Shown here: positions 1 to 8,179 of the stretch, piece by piece | Numbering within the stretch: position 1 is the stretch's first letter | Layout: each line of letters opens with the position of its first letter | Assembly: GCA_002842195.1 (NCBI GenBank) | Contig: PHCL01000018.1 | Location: 1 to 10,482, forward strand | Reading direction: 5' to 3' | DNA: 10,482 nt | Source: Betaproteobacteria bacterium HGW-Betaproteobacteria-20 | Lineage (GTDB): Bacteria; Pseudomonadota; Gammaproteobacteria; Burkholderiales; Methylophilaceae | The notes under the pieces: generated by a model | What the model saw: only the letters and a program-made list of their open reading frames with translations | What the model was told of the DNA's origin: nothing | Databases searched by the model: none | Made by a program: the position numbers and the translations under genes

Positions 1-1
1 A

Positions 2-2212
2 TTATCAGCGCTGACTCAGCACAACCGACCCTATGCTGGTGAGCAATATTTTCTGCTTGACGCACAAAATAACTTTATACAGGCAGGGCCCTGGCAAAAA
101 GAACTGGAATCCAAAGCTGGAGATTTTAAACCGGATCTTCGCAATGAATCAGACCTTGTTAAGCTCTTAGGCCTCACAGAAACAAATAAACAACCACATT
201 TATCTCAACGGCAAGTGTTATTACAAGGGCGAAAGTACATAGCCACTGGGATGACCATCCCCAAAGTGGGTTGGCGTTATTGCAGGCTGGTTCCTACCGA
301 TGAAATTTTAGCGCCGCTGCGCCGATTATTTTTCTCAATAATCGCTGTAGTATTAGCGAGTGGCCTGCTTATCGGATTTTTCATTAACGCTGCCGTTAAA
401 AAAAATATCGTCAATCGCTTGCAGATAATGGCTAATGCCGTGCGGCGATATAGTCTGGGGGATTTAGATGCCCGTGCCAATCTTATTGGTGACGACGAAA
501 TTGCGACTACATCGCATGAATTCGATGCAATGGCTGAACAGATGAAAGCCACGCTGGATGCGATTCCAGACATTATGTTCGAACTAGGCTTAGATGGTCG
601 CTACTATGCCGTGCATACGACCGATGCGGAATTACTCGTAGCATCTCCGAATGAATTGATAGGCAAAACCGTAGCACAAGTGCTTCCGCCACAATCTGCA
701 GCAATCGTGATGGCCGCCCTACAGGAGGCACACGAGAAGGGCTGGTCTCGTGGCAGGCAATTTGAACTCGCCACACCTCAAGCTGAGCTTTGGTTTGAAC
801 TTTCGGTGGCTAAAAAACCGAGTACAGATGTTCAAAACCCACGATTTATAGTGTTGTCGCGTAACATTACCGAACGCAAACTGGCGGAAGAAGAGATTCA
901 AAATCTGGCGTTTTTCGACACACTTACCGGCTTACCCAACCGGCGCCTACTGCTTGATAGACTAAAACATGCGCTTGCCTCCTCCACTCGCAATGGCAAA
1001 GATGGTGCGCTGCTGTTTGTTGATCTGGATCACTTTAAAACTTTGAATGACACGCTAGGTCACGCTATAGGTGACTTGTTATTACAACAAGTTGCTGAGC
1101 GCCTGGTCGCCAGTCTGCGCGATAGCGACACATTAGCCCGAGTTGCGCGCTTAGGCGGGGATGAGTTTGTAGTAGTGCTGGAAGACTTAAGCGAACATAA
1201 TATTGAAGCTGCAGCACAGGCTGAAATCGTTAGCAAAAAAATTCTAAGCGCCCTTAATCAGCCATACCAGCTTGGTAAGCATATTTGCCACAGCACTGCC
1301 AGTATTGGCGTGGCACTCTTTAGCGACCATAGCTTATCTCAACAAGAATTGCTGAAACACGCTGACATTGCCATGTATCAGGCTAAAAAAGCCGGGCGTA
1401 ACACACTACGGTTTTTTGACCCACAAATGCAGGCCAATATTGACGTGCGTGCCTCACTGGAAAGTGAATTGCGTCTGGCGCTTGATAAAGGACAATTTCA
1501 GCTGCATTACCAAGTTCAGGTAGATAGCCAACATCAACCGATAGGTGCTGAAGCTTTAATCCGCTGGCTTCACCCACTGCATGACGTAGTCTCGCCACTG
1601 CATTTTATTCCACTGGCCGAAGAAACCAACCTGATTCAATCCATTGGTCTATGGGTATTAGAGTCTGCATGCGCACAATTAAAAGCTTGGCAACAAAATG
1701 AATTTACACAAAACATCATGCTTTCTGTCAACGTAAGTGCTAAACAATTTCGTCAGGAAAACTTTGTGCCAGAAGTACTGGCCACGGTAAAACGTCACGC
1801 AATTAACCCTATGTTGCTCAAACTGGAATTAACCGAAAGCATGTTGTTGGACGACCTCGCCGGCACCACTTCCACTATGAATGCACTACAGGAAATTGGC
1901 GTGATGTTTTCCCTGGATGACTTTGGCACGGGTTATTCATCTCTGCAATACCTCAAACAACTGCCACTCAATCAACTCAAGATTGATCAATCATTCATAC
2001 GTGACATTGTCACCGATAGTAATGATAAATCTATTGTGCGCACCATTATTGCCATGGCACATAGTATGAATCTAGACGTGATTGCCGAAGGCGTAGAAAC
2101 TGAAGAACAGCGACAACTGCTAATGGAGTTAGGCTGTACCCACTTTCAAGGTTATTTATTTAGCAAGCCGTTAGCGATAACCCAGTTTGAAGCGCTGCTC
2201 AAAAATTTATGA
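2..2212 (+). CDS. Membrane-bound dCACHE-like/HAMP/PAS/GGDEF/EAL cyclic di-GMP protein (5' partial)
   Basis: The reading frame is open from the first bases (first full codon at 2), giving 736 visible residues; the start is outside the window. The GTG at 215 is internal, because residues before it continue a sensor fold. Visible residues 1-108 resemble the distal half of a periplasmic dCACHE sensor, ending in a GW-R--RLVPTDEIL segment. A TM helix (about 109-132) follows, then HAMP (about 130-185, with GDL and DDEI), PAS (about 183-297, ending NITERK), GGDEF (about 298-465) and EAL (about 475-730). The cyclase has TGLPNRR, DLDHFK-LNDT-GH and GGDEF (385-389). An RDSD I-site (373-376) lies eight residues before GGDEF instead of the usual five. 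The phosphodiesterase has EAL (517-519), SVNVSA, ELTES, DDFGTG (639-644), LKID, AEGVET and QGY, all catalytic positions present. Both activities, synthesis and hydrolysis of c-di-GMP, are therefore possible. The ligand is unknown. Confidence 0.95.
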   Translation, partial: LSALTQHNRPYAGEQYFLLDAQNNFIQAGPWQKELESKAGDFKPDLRNESDLVKLLGLTETNKQPHLSQRQVLLQGRKYIATGMTIPKVGWRYCRLVPTDEILAPLRRLFFSIIAVVLASGLLIGFFINAAVKKNIVNRLQIMANAVRRYSLGDLDARANLIGDDEIATTSHEFDAMAEQMKATLDAIPDIMFELGLDGRYYAVHTTDAELLVASPNELIGKTVAQVLPPQSAAIVMAALQEAHEKGWSRGRQFELATPQAELWFELSVAKKPSTDVQNPRFIVLSRNITERKLAEEEIQNLAFFDTLTGLPNRRLLLDRLKHALASSTRNGKDGALLFVDLDHFKTLNDTLGHAIGDLLLQQVAERLVASLRDSDTLARVARLGGDEFVVVLEDLSEHNIEAAAQAEIVSKKILSALNQPYQLGKHICHSTASIGVALFSDHSLSQQELLKHADIAMYQAKKAGRNTLRFFDPQMQANIDVRASLESELRLALDKGQFQLHYQVQVDSQHQPIGAEALIRWLHPLHDVVSPLHFIPLAEETNLIQSIGLWVLESACAQLKAWQQNEFTQNIMLSVNVSAKQFRQENFVPEVLATVKRHAINPMLLKLELTESMLLDDLAGTTSTMNALQEIGVMFSLDDFGTGYSSLQYLKQLPLNQLKIDQSFIRDIVTDSNDKSIVRTIIAMAHSMNLDVIAEGVETEEQRQLLMELGCTHFQGYLFSKPLAITQFEALLKNL

Positions 2213-2224
2213 AAGATACGAAAC

Positions 2225-2340
2225 TATTGATTCGGCCCGGTAAAGTATTAAATCCGTTCGGGCTGAGCTTGTCGAAGTCCACTGACCTTTCAACAAGCTC
2301 AGCCCGAACGGACTTCATATATCATTGGGCCGAAGCAATA
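2225..2340. repeat. Outer inverted repeat flanking an inner palindrome
   Basis: Arm 2225-2238 (TATTGATTCGGCCC) is the reverse complement of arm 2327-2340 at 13 of 14 positions. The arms enclose the inner palindrome at 2253-2312, so the transcript could fold into a two-tier hairpin. The element starts 12 bases after the stop of the upstream gene, a usual place for a transcript end or an extragenic palindrome. No T-run follows either stem, so it is not a standard intrinsic terminator. Confidence 0.6.
2253..2312. repeat. Extragenic palindrome (REP-like dispersed repeat)
   Basis: Two 22-base arms, 2253-2274 and 2291-2312, are reverse complements at 21 of 22 positions, separated by a 16-base loop. 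Each arm carries the core TTCGGGCTGAGCTTG or its complement. From memory, this core (CAAGCTCAGCCCGAACGG on the other strand) is a very common intergenic repeat in proteobacterial genomes, similar in behaviour to REP elements. Only one copy pair lies in this window, so dispersal cannot be shown here. It could protect or end the upstream transcript. Confidence 0.75.
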
Positions 2341-2381
2341 ATATACAAAACATCTTAGGTGCATAAAGCATGTTGGGCAAG

Positions 2382-2410
2382 TTGAACCATCCATCAACTT
2401 AAGGCATACT
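2382..2410 (+). promoter_or_regulatory. Candidate sigma70 promoter for the TTG-start six-TM GGDEF-EAL gene
   Basis: TTGAAC at 2382-2387 and CATACT at 2405-2410 are separated by 17 bases. Each box matches four of six consensus positions. Transcription would begin near 2417, leaving a leader of about 90 bases. Moderate pattern match only. Confidence 0.35.
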
Positions 2411-2427
2411 CTATTAGAACCCTAAGC

Positions 2428-2450
2428 GCATTTGCTTCACGAAGCAATGC
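2428..2450 (+). other. Small hairpin in the leader of the six-TM GGDEF-EAL gene
   Basis: GCATTTGCTT and AAGCAATGC pair around a CACG loop with one bulged T. The hairpin lies in the proposed 5' leader, about 45 bases before the ribosome binding site. It may be incidental, and no known riboswitch class was recognised. Confidence 0.25.
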
Positions 2451-2493
2451 AAGCCATCTATCAGTCATTATCTGCACGTCTGATATAAAAAAT

Positions 2494-2509
2494 AAGGAAG
2501 GCCCGCTTG
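2494..2509 (+). promoter_or_regulatory. Ribosome binding site that fixes a TTG start
   Basis: AAGGAAG at 2494-2500 is a strong Shine-Dalgarno match placed six bases before TTG at 2507. An in-frame TAA at 2486 rules out a start further upstream. No in-frame ATG occurs before the first predicted membrane helices, so TTG is the supported start. Confidence 0.75.
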
Positions 2510-5500
2510 AATAAAAAGATAGCCATACAATCTGAACAGCTACAACTTCTGCTATCAACCAGCAATAAGTCACTAACCACAGGGGTGCTGTTAGCGCTGA
2601 TTCTTGCCTATACACAACGTGAATTACACGAGATTGAGGCAGTTCTTATTTGGCTTTTTTTCGTTATTGCAATTGCGCTATATCGGGCAGTACTGGCTTT
2701 TACTTATCAACGCACACCGGTTGACGGCCACTCCACAGCACCCAAGCAACTTAACAGGCTTCGTTGCAGCATTATAATCAGTGGCATAGCATGGGGTTCT
2801 GCTGGTTGGCTGTTGTATCCGGCAAATGATCTTCAGCACCTGATGTTTCTAATGATTCTGCTGGCTGGCCTTTCAGCCGGTGGGGTGGTTTCATTTTCAG
2901 CAGATATTATCAGCGCAATTACCTATACCGTAACAGTGCTTATTCCAATAATTATTTGCCTGTTGCTTGCAGAAGATAGTTTAACGAACACGATTGGATT
3001 GACGGGAATATTGTATCTCGGCTTCATGATCATGAGCGCGCATTATTTTAATAAGAAGCTAACTGAAAACATTGTGTTACGTCTGGAAGCTAACGCGCGT
3101 GAAAATGCAATGAGACTCAGTGAAGAGCGCTACCGCTTGTTGCTGAGCCATTCACCGGTCGGCATTTTTCATTATGACACGAATCTCACCGTGACTTATT
3201 GCAACAAGCACCTCGCTAGTTTGTTGCATATTTCAACAGACGATATCATCGGCGTAGACATCAACTCTCTTAAGGATAAATCCATTCTGCCGGCATTGCG
3301 TAAGGCATTAACAGGCGAGCTTGGCTATTATGATGGGCATTACAGCGCTACCGCCAGCGATGCCGAGGGATGGATAGATTTAGTTTGTGCGCCTATACAA
3401 AATAATGCTGGAAAAGTTGAGGGTGGTATTGCCATCATTCAGGACATTACTGCACGCAAATTAACTGAGGAAAAACTCAAAGCAATTACCGAGCAGCTCA
3501 GAGATACGCTCGATGCGATACCAGATCTTTTATTTGAACTTGGGTTGGATGGCCGCTACTATGCTGTGCATTCGCCAGACGAATCATTACTTGTCGCCCC
3601 GGCAAAAGATTTGATAGGCAAAACTGTGCCAGAAGTGCTGCCTGCAAAATCAGCTGCCACCATCATGAGCGCTCTGCAAGAAGCACATGAAAAAGGCTGG
3701 TCGCGGGGTATGCAATACCAACGAAAAAGTCTCAAAGGCCTACTTTGGTTTGATCTTTCCGTTGCCAGAAAATCAAGTCCTGATGTTCAAAACCCACGTT
3801 TTTTAGTGTTATCGCGCGACATCACCGAACGCAAGCAGGTTGAAGAATCTTTACGGAATAATGAGTTGCGCTGGAAATTCGCTATCGAAGGTTCTGGTGA
3901 CGGCGTGTGGGACTGGAATATTCAAACTGACGAAGTGCAATATTCTAACCGCTGGAAAAATATGCTGGGCTATGCTGACCATGATATTCTACCCACCAAT
4001 CAGGAATGGGTAAATCGCGTTCACCCTGAAGATTCGTGCTATGTTGCAGCAACCATGCAAGCTTACTTAAAAGGAAAAAGCTCAATTTACGTTGTTGAGT
4101 ATCGCTTACGCTGTAAAGACGATAGCTATAAATGGATTCTTGGTCGCGGCATGGTGGTTAGCCGTGACGAGAACGGTGAGCCGTTGCGCATGATAGGTAC
4201 GCACACAGATATTACCGAGCGCAAAAATACAGAGCAAGATCTACGCATTTCCGCCATCGCCTTTGAAGCACAAGAAAGCATGATGGTGTCTGATGCCAAC
4301 AAAATCATCCTGCGTGTCAACAAAGCTTTTTCTGACATCACCGGTTATACGACTGAAGAGGTAGTCGGCCGCAGCTCATTACCACTCAGATCCAGTCTTC
4401 ATGACGAAAGTTTTTACACGACTATTTGGGATAACGTTAATGCCAACGGGGCATGGAAAGGCGAAATCTATAGCAAACGGAAAAATGGCGAGGTTTTTCC
4501 TGGCATTCTCTCTATCACAGCGGTGAAGGGGCTCGACAACACTGTTTCTAATTACGTTACCTCTTTAGTTGACATCACTGTAGAAAAGATTACCGCTGAA
4601 GAAATTCAGTTCCTGGCGTTTTATGACTCGCTCACAGGTTTGCCCAACCGACGTTTGCTACTTGAAAGACTCCGTCATGCGCTGGCGGCTAGTGCACGTA
4701 ATGGTAGAGATGGTGCATTACTGTTTATTGACCTCGATCATTTCAAATCACTAAACGACACACTAGGCCATGATATTGGCGACTTGTTATTACAGCAGGT
4801 TGCTAAACGTTTAACAGCCTGTGTGCGTGAAGAAGATACCGTTGCCCGCTTAGGCGGCGATGAGTACGTGGTGTTGCTGGAAAACTTAAGCCAGCATGCA
4901 ATTGAAGCAGCAACGCAGGTCGAAGTCATTGGCACAAAAATTCTAGCTGCGCTCAACCAGGCTTATCAGCTTAATAAGCATGAATACCATAGTACCCTTA
5001 GCATGGGTGCTGCTCTTTTCAGTGACCATAACCAATCTCAGGAAGACTTGCTAAAGCATGCCGACATCGCCATGTACCAAGCCAAAAAAGCCGGCCGCAA
5101 TACCCTGCGCTTCTTTGATCCTCAGATGCAGGAGGCAATCCACGCGCGCGTAGACCTTGAACGAGAATTACGTAAAGCATTAGAAAAACAGCAATTTCAG
5201 CTGTACTACCAAGTACAGGTGAATAGTGCTGGTAACGTCATTGGCGCAGAAGGCTTAATACGCTGGCTTCACCCTGAACGCGGCTTGGTGTCGCCGCTAC
5301 ACTTCATCTCTTTAGCCGAAGAAACCGGGCTCATTCTACCAATTGGAGAGTGGGTGCTGGATACGGCTTGTGCACAGATTAAAACTTGGCAACACAATAC
5401 CCTAACTAAAAACATAACCTTGTCTGTTAACGTAAGTGCCAAACAATTTCAACAAGCCGACTTTAGTACCCAAGTAGAGGCTACTGTGCAGCGCTATGGC

Positions 5501-5911
5501 ATTAACCCGATGAAACTCAAGCTGGAACTTACAGAAAGTATTTTGTTGGAAGATTTCGACAGCACTGCCGCAACAATGAGTGCTTTAGAAAATATTGGTG
5601 TGCAGTTCTCGTTAGACGACTTTGGTACCGGCTACTCATCCCTGCAATACCTTAAACGCTTACCGTTACATCAATTAAAAATCGACCAATCATTTGTACG
5701 TGATATTCTCGCAGATAACAGTGATAAAGCCATTGTGCGCACCATTATTGCTATCGCACAAAGTTTGGAGCTTAATGTTATTGCAGAGGGCGTAGAGACG
5801 GAAGAACAGCGACAACTCCTCTTGCAAAAAGGTTGTCACACTTTTCAGGGTTTTTTATTTGGTGAAGCTGTACCCATTGAACAATTTGAAGCGGCATTAA
5901 CACAAGCCTGA
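2507..5911 (+). CDS. Six-TM, four-PAS GGDEF-EAL cyclic di-GMP protein
   Basis: Complete 1134-residue protein starting at TTG with a good Shine-Dalgarno. Six hydrophobic helices (about 22-38, 46-66, 86-104, 110-133, 138-156, 160-181) form a MASE-like membrane input domain with both ends in the cytoplasm. Four PAS domains follow (about 205-318, 330-442, 450-573, 581-693), three of them ending in a D-T-RK type motif. GGDEF lies at about 697-865 and EAL at about 883-1125. The cyclase has TGLPNRR, DLDHFK, an REED I-site (774-777) and GGDEY (783-787) at the normal five-residue spacing, so product inhibition is plausible. The EAL motif reads EGL (915-917), keeping the glutamate. SVNVSA, ELTES, DDFGTG (1037-1042), LKID, AEGVET and QGF are present. 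PAS2 and the output half closely resemble the upstream gene, suggesting duplication. It probably makes and/or degrades c-di-GMP; the signal is unknown. Confidence 0.95.
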   Translation: MNKKIAIQSEQLQLLLSTSNKSLTTGVLLALILAYTQRELHEIEAVLIWLFFVIAIALYRAVLAFTYQRTPVDGHSTAPKQLNRLRCSIIISGIAWGSAGWLLYPANDLQHLMFLMILLAGLSAGGVVSFSADIISAITYTVTVLIPIIICLLLAEDSLTNTIGLTGILYLGFMIMSAHYFNKKLTENIVLRLEANARENAMRLSEERYRLLLSHSPVGIFHYDTNLTVTYCNKHLASLLHISTDDIIGVDINSLKDKSILPALRKALTGELGYYDGHYSATASDAEGWIDLVCAPIQNNAGKVEGGIAIIQDITARKLTEEKLKAITEQLRDTLDAIPDLLFELGLDGRYYAVHSPDESLLVAPAKDLIGKTVPEVLPAKSAATIMSALQEAHEKGWSRGMQYQRKSLKGLLWFDLSVARKSSPDVQNPRFLVLSRDITERKQVEESLRNNELRWKFAIEGSGDGVWDWNIQTDEVQYSNRWKNMLGYADHDILPTNQEWVNRVHPEDSCYVAATMQAYLKGKSSIYVVEYRLRCKDDSYKWILGRGMVVSRDENGEPLRMIGTHTDITERKNTEQDLRISAIAFEAQESMMVSDANKIILRVNKAFSDITGYTTEEVVGRSSLPLRSSLHDESFYTTIWDNVNANGAWKGEIYSKRKNGEVFPGILSITAVKGLDNTVSNYVTSLVDITVEKITAEEIQFLAFYDSLTGLPNRRLLLERLRHALAASARNGRDGALLFIDLDHFKSLNDTLGHDIGDLLLQQVAKRLTACVREEDTVARLGGDEYVVLLENLSQHAIEAATQVEVIGTKILAALNQAYQLNKHEYHSTLSMGAALFSDHNQSQEDLLKHADIAMYQAKKAGRNTLRFFDPQMQEAIHARVDLERELRKALEKQQFQLYYQVQVNSAGNVIGAEGLIRWLHPERGLVSPLHFISLAEETGLILPIGEWVLDTACAQIKTWQHNTLTKNITLSVNVSAKQFQQADFSTQVEATVQRYGINPMKLKLELTESILLEDFDSTAATMSALENIGVQFSLDDFGTGYSSLQYLKRLPLHQLKIDQSFVRDILADNSDKAIVRTIIAIAQSLELNVIAEGVETEEQRQLLLQKGCHTFQGFLFGEAVPIEQFEAALTQA

Positions 5912-5960
5912 TGTTTTAGTAAACAGTTGACTGCTAACACCAATTTTATCCACCCTCGGT

Positions 5961-5966
5961 TATAAT
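5961..5966 (+). promoter_or_regulatory. Candidate -10 box for uup
   Basis: TATAAT matches the sigma70 -10 consensus fully and lies about 100 bases before the uup start. A TTGACT occurs at 5927-5932, but it is 28 bases upstream, too far to act as its -35. No good -35 is visible at 16-18 bases, so the promoter may be activator-dependent or the match may be chance. Confidence 0.4.
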
Positions 5967-6064
5967 ATACACCTTAACTAGCTGCCCTGCTCTGGGTCAC
6001 CGTAACTGCGCGATGATTACCCTCCCCCGCTTAATTCTCACCATTTGAAACCGAATAAACCAAT

Positions 6065-7999
6065 ATGCCTTTTATTACTTTAGATAACGCCTCTTTAGCC
6101 TTTGGCCACCACGCCCTACTCGACCATGCCGCCTTTCAATTAGATGCGGGCGAGCGCGTAGGCCTGATTGGACGTAATGGTGCGGGTAAATCCAGCCTAT
6201 TAAAAGCCATTGCCGGCACAATTAAACTGGATGAAGGCACTGTATGGCGCGCACCGAATACGCGCGTGGTATATGTACCACAAGAACCTGAGCTGGACAT
6301 CACGCACACCGTATTTGAGGCCGTGGCAGAAGGTTTGGGTTCACTGCAACAAACCATTATTGATTATCACCAAGTCACTCATGACATCGGCATGCCGGAG
6401 GCAGATATTGATGCGCTAATGACCAAAATGCAGCACTTGCAACACGATTTAGATACCCAGAATGGCTGGGCGGCACAATCGCGCGTTGAGACTGTACTCA
6501 GTCGCTTAAAGTTAGATGCCGACGCCTTAGTTTCTACGCTGTCTGGCGGTTGGCGCAAACGTGTCGCCCTGGGTCGTGCGCTAGTAGCAGAACCTGAAGT
6601 ATTATTATTAGACGAGCCTACCAATCATTTGGATTTAGAGGCCATTGAGTGGCTGGAAGACCTATTATTAGGCTTTAGCGGCAGTGTACTGTTTATTACC
6701 CACGACAGACGTTTCCTGGATAAATTAGCTACACGCATCACCGAACTAGACCGTGGCATACTTACTGATTTCGTCGGTAACTTTTCAGAATATCAAATTA
6801 AAAAAGAAGAGCTCGCCGCAGTTGAAGAAGTGCACGCCGCCAAGTTTGATAAATTTTTAGCGCAAGAAGAAGTATGGATACGTCAGGGCATTAAGGCACG
6901 CCGAACCCGCAATGAGGGCCGGGTACGACGCTTAGAATCCTTGCGCCTTGAGCGCGCTGCACGCCGCGAACGCCAAGGTAATGTTAAACTCAATGTGGAT
7001 ACAGGCGAGCGTAGCGGAAAACTGGTTGCCGAACTTGAGAACGTCAGCAAAGCTTATGGCGACAAAGTGCTGATTAAGAATTTCAGCACACGAATTTTAC
7101 GTGGCGATAAAATTGGCTTATTGGGTCCTAACGGCATCGGCAAAACCACCCTACTCAAACTTATTTTAGGGGATATTGAGCCAGATAGCGGGAAAATTGA
7201 ACGCGGTAGTAAACAAAGCGTAGCCTATTTTGACCAAATGCGTGAGCAGTTAGATGAAGAAGCCACACTGGTTGATACCATTAGTCCGGGTTCTGATTTT
7301 ATTGAAATTGGTAATGAGCGCAAACACGTCATCAGCTATTTAGAAGACTTCCTGTTTCCACCCCAACGCTCACGCTCACCAGTTAAATCGCTGTCTGGCG
7401 GCGAGCGTAACCGATTACTGCTAGCAAGACTTTTTGCCCGCCCAGCCAATGTTTTGGTACTTGATGAACCAACCAACGACCTGGATATTGATACCCTGGA
7501 ACTCCTGGAAAGCTTGCTACAAGAGTTTGCCGGCACGCTATTTTTAGTCAGCCATGATCGGGCTTTTTTAGAAAACACTGTGACTCAAGTCATTGCCTTT
7601 GAAGGTAATGGCATATTGACTGAGTTTGGTGGCGGCTATGATGACTGGCAACGCTTCACCCAGCAACGTTTGCAAGACAATCGAGCAGAAGAGAGAAAAA
7701 CTAGCACAACATCAACAGTAAAAAATAATCCAAGCGCAATGTCTAGCCAAACTAAAGCCGCTAAAAAACTAAGTTTCAAAGAACAAAAAGAACTGGATGA
7801 AATTCCACTAAAAATAGAGCAACTAGAAGCCGAGCAAGCTGGTATCAATTTACAACTTGCCGACAGCGCACTTTACCAAGCCGAAGACAAAACAAAAGCG
7901 AACCAAATCAATCAACTACAATCGAGGCTGACTGAAATTAATAATTTATTAGAAAAGTTACTGGCTCGCTGGGAAGTTTTAGACGAAAAATCAAATTGA
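6065..7999 (+). CDS. uup: ABC-F family ATPase Uup
   Basis: Cytoplasmic protein of 644 residues with two ATP-binding cassettes and no membrane segments, as in the ABC-F family, whose members act on ribosomes. Cassette 1 has Walker A GRNGAGKS (36-43), signature LSGGW (159-163) and LLLDEP (180-185). Cassette 2 has GPNGIGKT (354-361), LSGGE (443-447) and LDEP (466-469). The linker carries the basic segment VWIRQGIKARRTRNEGRVR near 270-288, which I recall as nearly identical in E. coli Uup. The C-terminal 85 residues (about 560-644) are a charged coiled coil typical of Uup, and total length is close to the E. coli protein (about 635). Known Uup roles include effects on ribosome function and on precise transposon excision. 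The ATG lies three codons after an in-frame TAA at 6056, so the start is well bounded, but no clear Shine-Dalgarno precedes it. It is probably transcribed separately from its neighbours. Confidence 0.95.
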   Translation: MPFITLDNASLAFGHHALLDHAAFQLDAGERVGLIGRNGAGKSSLLKAIAGTIKLDEGTVWRAPNTRVVYVPQEPELDITHTVFEAVAEGLGSLQQTIIDYHQVTHDIGMPEADIDALMTKMQHLQHDLDTQNGWAAQSRVETVLSRLKLDADALVSTLSGGWRKRVALGRALVAEPEVLLLDEPTNHLDLEAIEWLEDLLLGFSGSVLFITHDRRFLDKLATRITELDRGILTDFVGNFSEYQIKKEELAAVEEVHAAKFDKFLAQEEVWIRQGIKARRTRNEGRVRRLESLRLERAARRERQGNVKLNVDTGERSGKLVAELENVSKAYGDKVLIKNFSTRILRGDKIGLLGPNGIGKTTLLKLILGDIEPDSGKIERGSKQSVAYFDQMREQLDEEATLVDTISPGSDFIEIGNERKHVISYLEDFLFPPQRSRSPVKSLSGGERNRLLLARLFARPANVLVLDEPTNDLDIDTLELLESLLQEFAGTLFLVSHDRAFLENTVTQVIAFEGNGILTEFGGGYDDWQRFTQQRLQDNRAEERKTSTTSTVKNNPSAMSSQTKAAKKLSFKEQKELDEIPLKIEQLEAEQAGINLQLADSALYQAEDKTKANQINQLQSRLTEINNLLEKLLARWEVLDEKSN

Positions 8000-8127
8000 G
8001 TCGCACATTTCAATCAAGATATCCCCTAAAAAACTTCAAATCACTTTTACTATTACTTATATTTATCAAATAGTTAGATATATTTAACACAATATATTTC
8101 ACAGTTGATGTAAAACTCTTGATTTTT
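8000..8127. other. AT-rich intergenic region after uup
   Basis: No gene or clear intrinsic terminator is seen here. The stretch is strongly AT-rich and includes ATATATTT twice (8078-8085 and 8092-8099, 14-base period), each followed by A- or C-ACA. It may hold the upstream promoter elements of the CHASE gene; TTGATG at 8105-8110 lies 20 bases before TATACT at 8131, which is longer than the usual spacing. Confidence 0.4.
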
Positions 8128-8176
8128 AATTATACTGCTCAATTCAGTTCATGGCGTCAAATTGAGCAGTATATTT
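8128..8176. repeat. Long inverted repeat before the CHASE gene start
   Basis: Arm 8128-8144 (AATTATACTGCTCAATT) is the reverse complement of arm 8160-8176 at 16 of 17 positions, the innermost 14 pairs being perfect, around a 15-base loop. The right arm ends three bases before the ATG at 8180. The left arm contains TATACT (8131-8136), a possible -10 box. It could be an operator or an mRNA hairpin covering the translation start. No T-run follows, so a terminator for uup is less likely. Confidence 0.7.
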
Positions 8177-8179
8177 CCA

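Noticed and set aside
215..217. GTG as the true start of the first gene
   Set aside because: The frame is open upstream to the window edge and the upstream residues continue a plausible periplasmic sensor fold, so the gene is cut by the window.
2253..2320. Standard intrinsic terminator after gene 1
   Set aside because: The stem is strong but is followed by CTTCATATATCATT, not a T-run, on the + strand; termination is possible but not shown.
5916..5937. Imperfect dyad TTAG..CAGT-TG-ACTG.CTAA after the six-TM gene
   Set aside because: The arms are short, one has a four-base insertion and the centre is only two bases, so chance is likely.
6210..6419. 69-codon + strand reading frame inside uup
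   Set aside because: It lies fully within the strongly supported uup gene in another frame and shows no recognisable protein features.
6065..7999. ABC-F antibiotic resistance protein
   Set aside because: The linker sequence and the C-terminal coiled coil match Uup, a housekeeping ABC-F protein, not the resistance subfamilies.
8078..8103. Two ATATATTT direct repeats as an iteron or operator
   Set aside because: Only two short copies in a very AT-rich stretch; expected by chance there.
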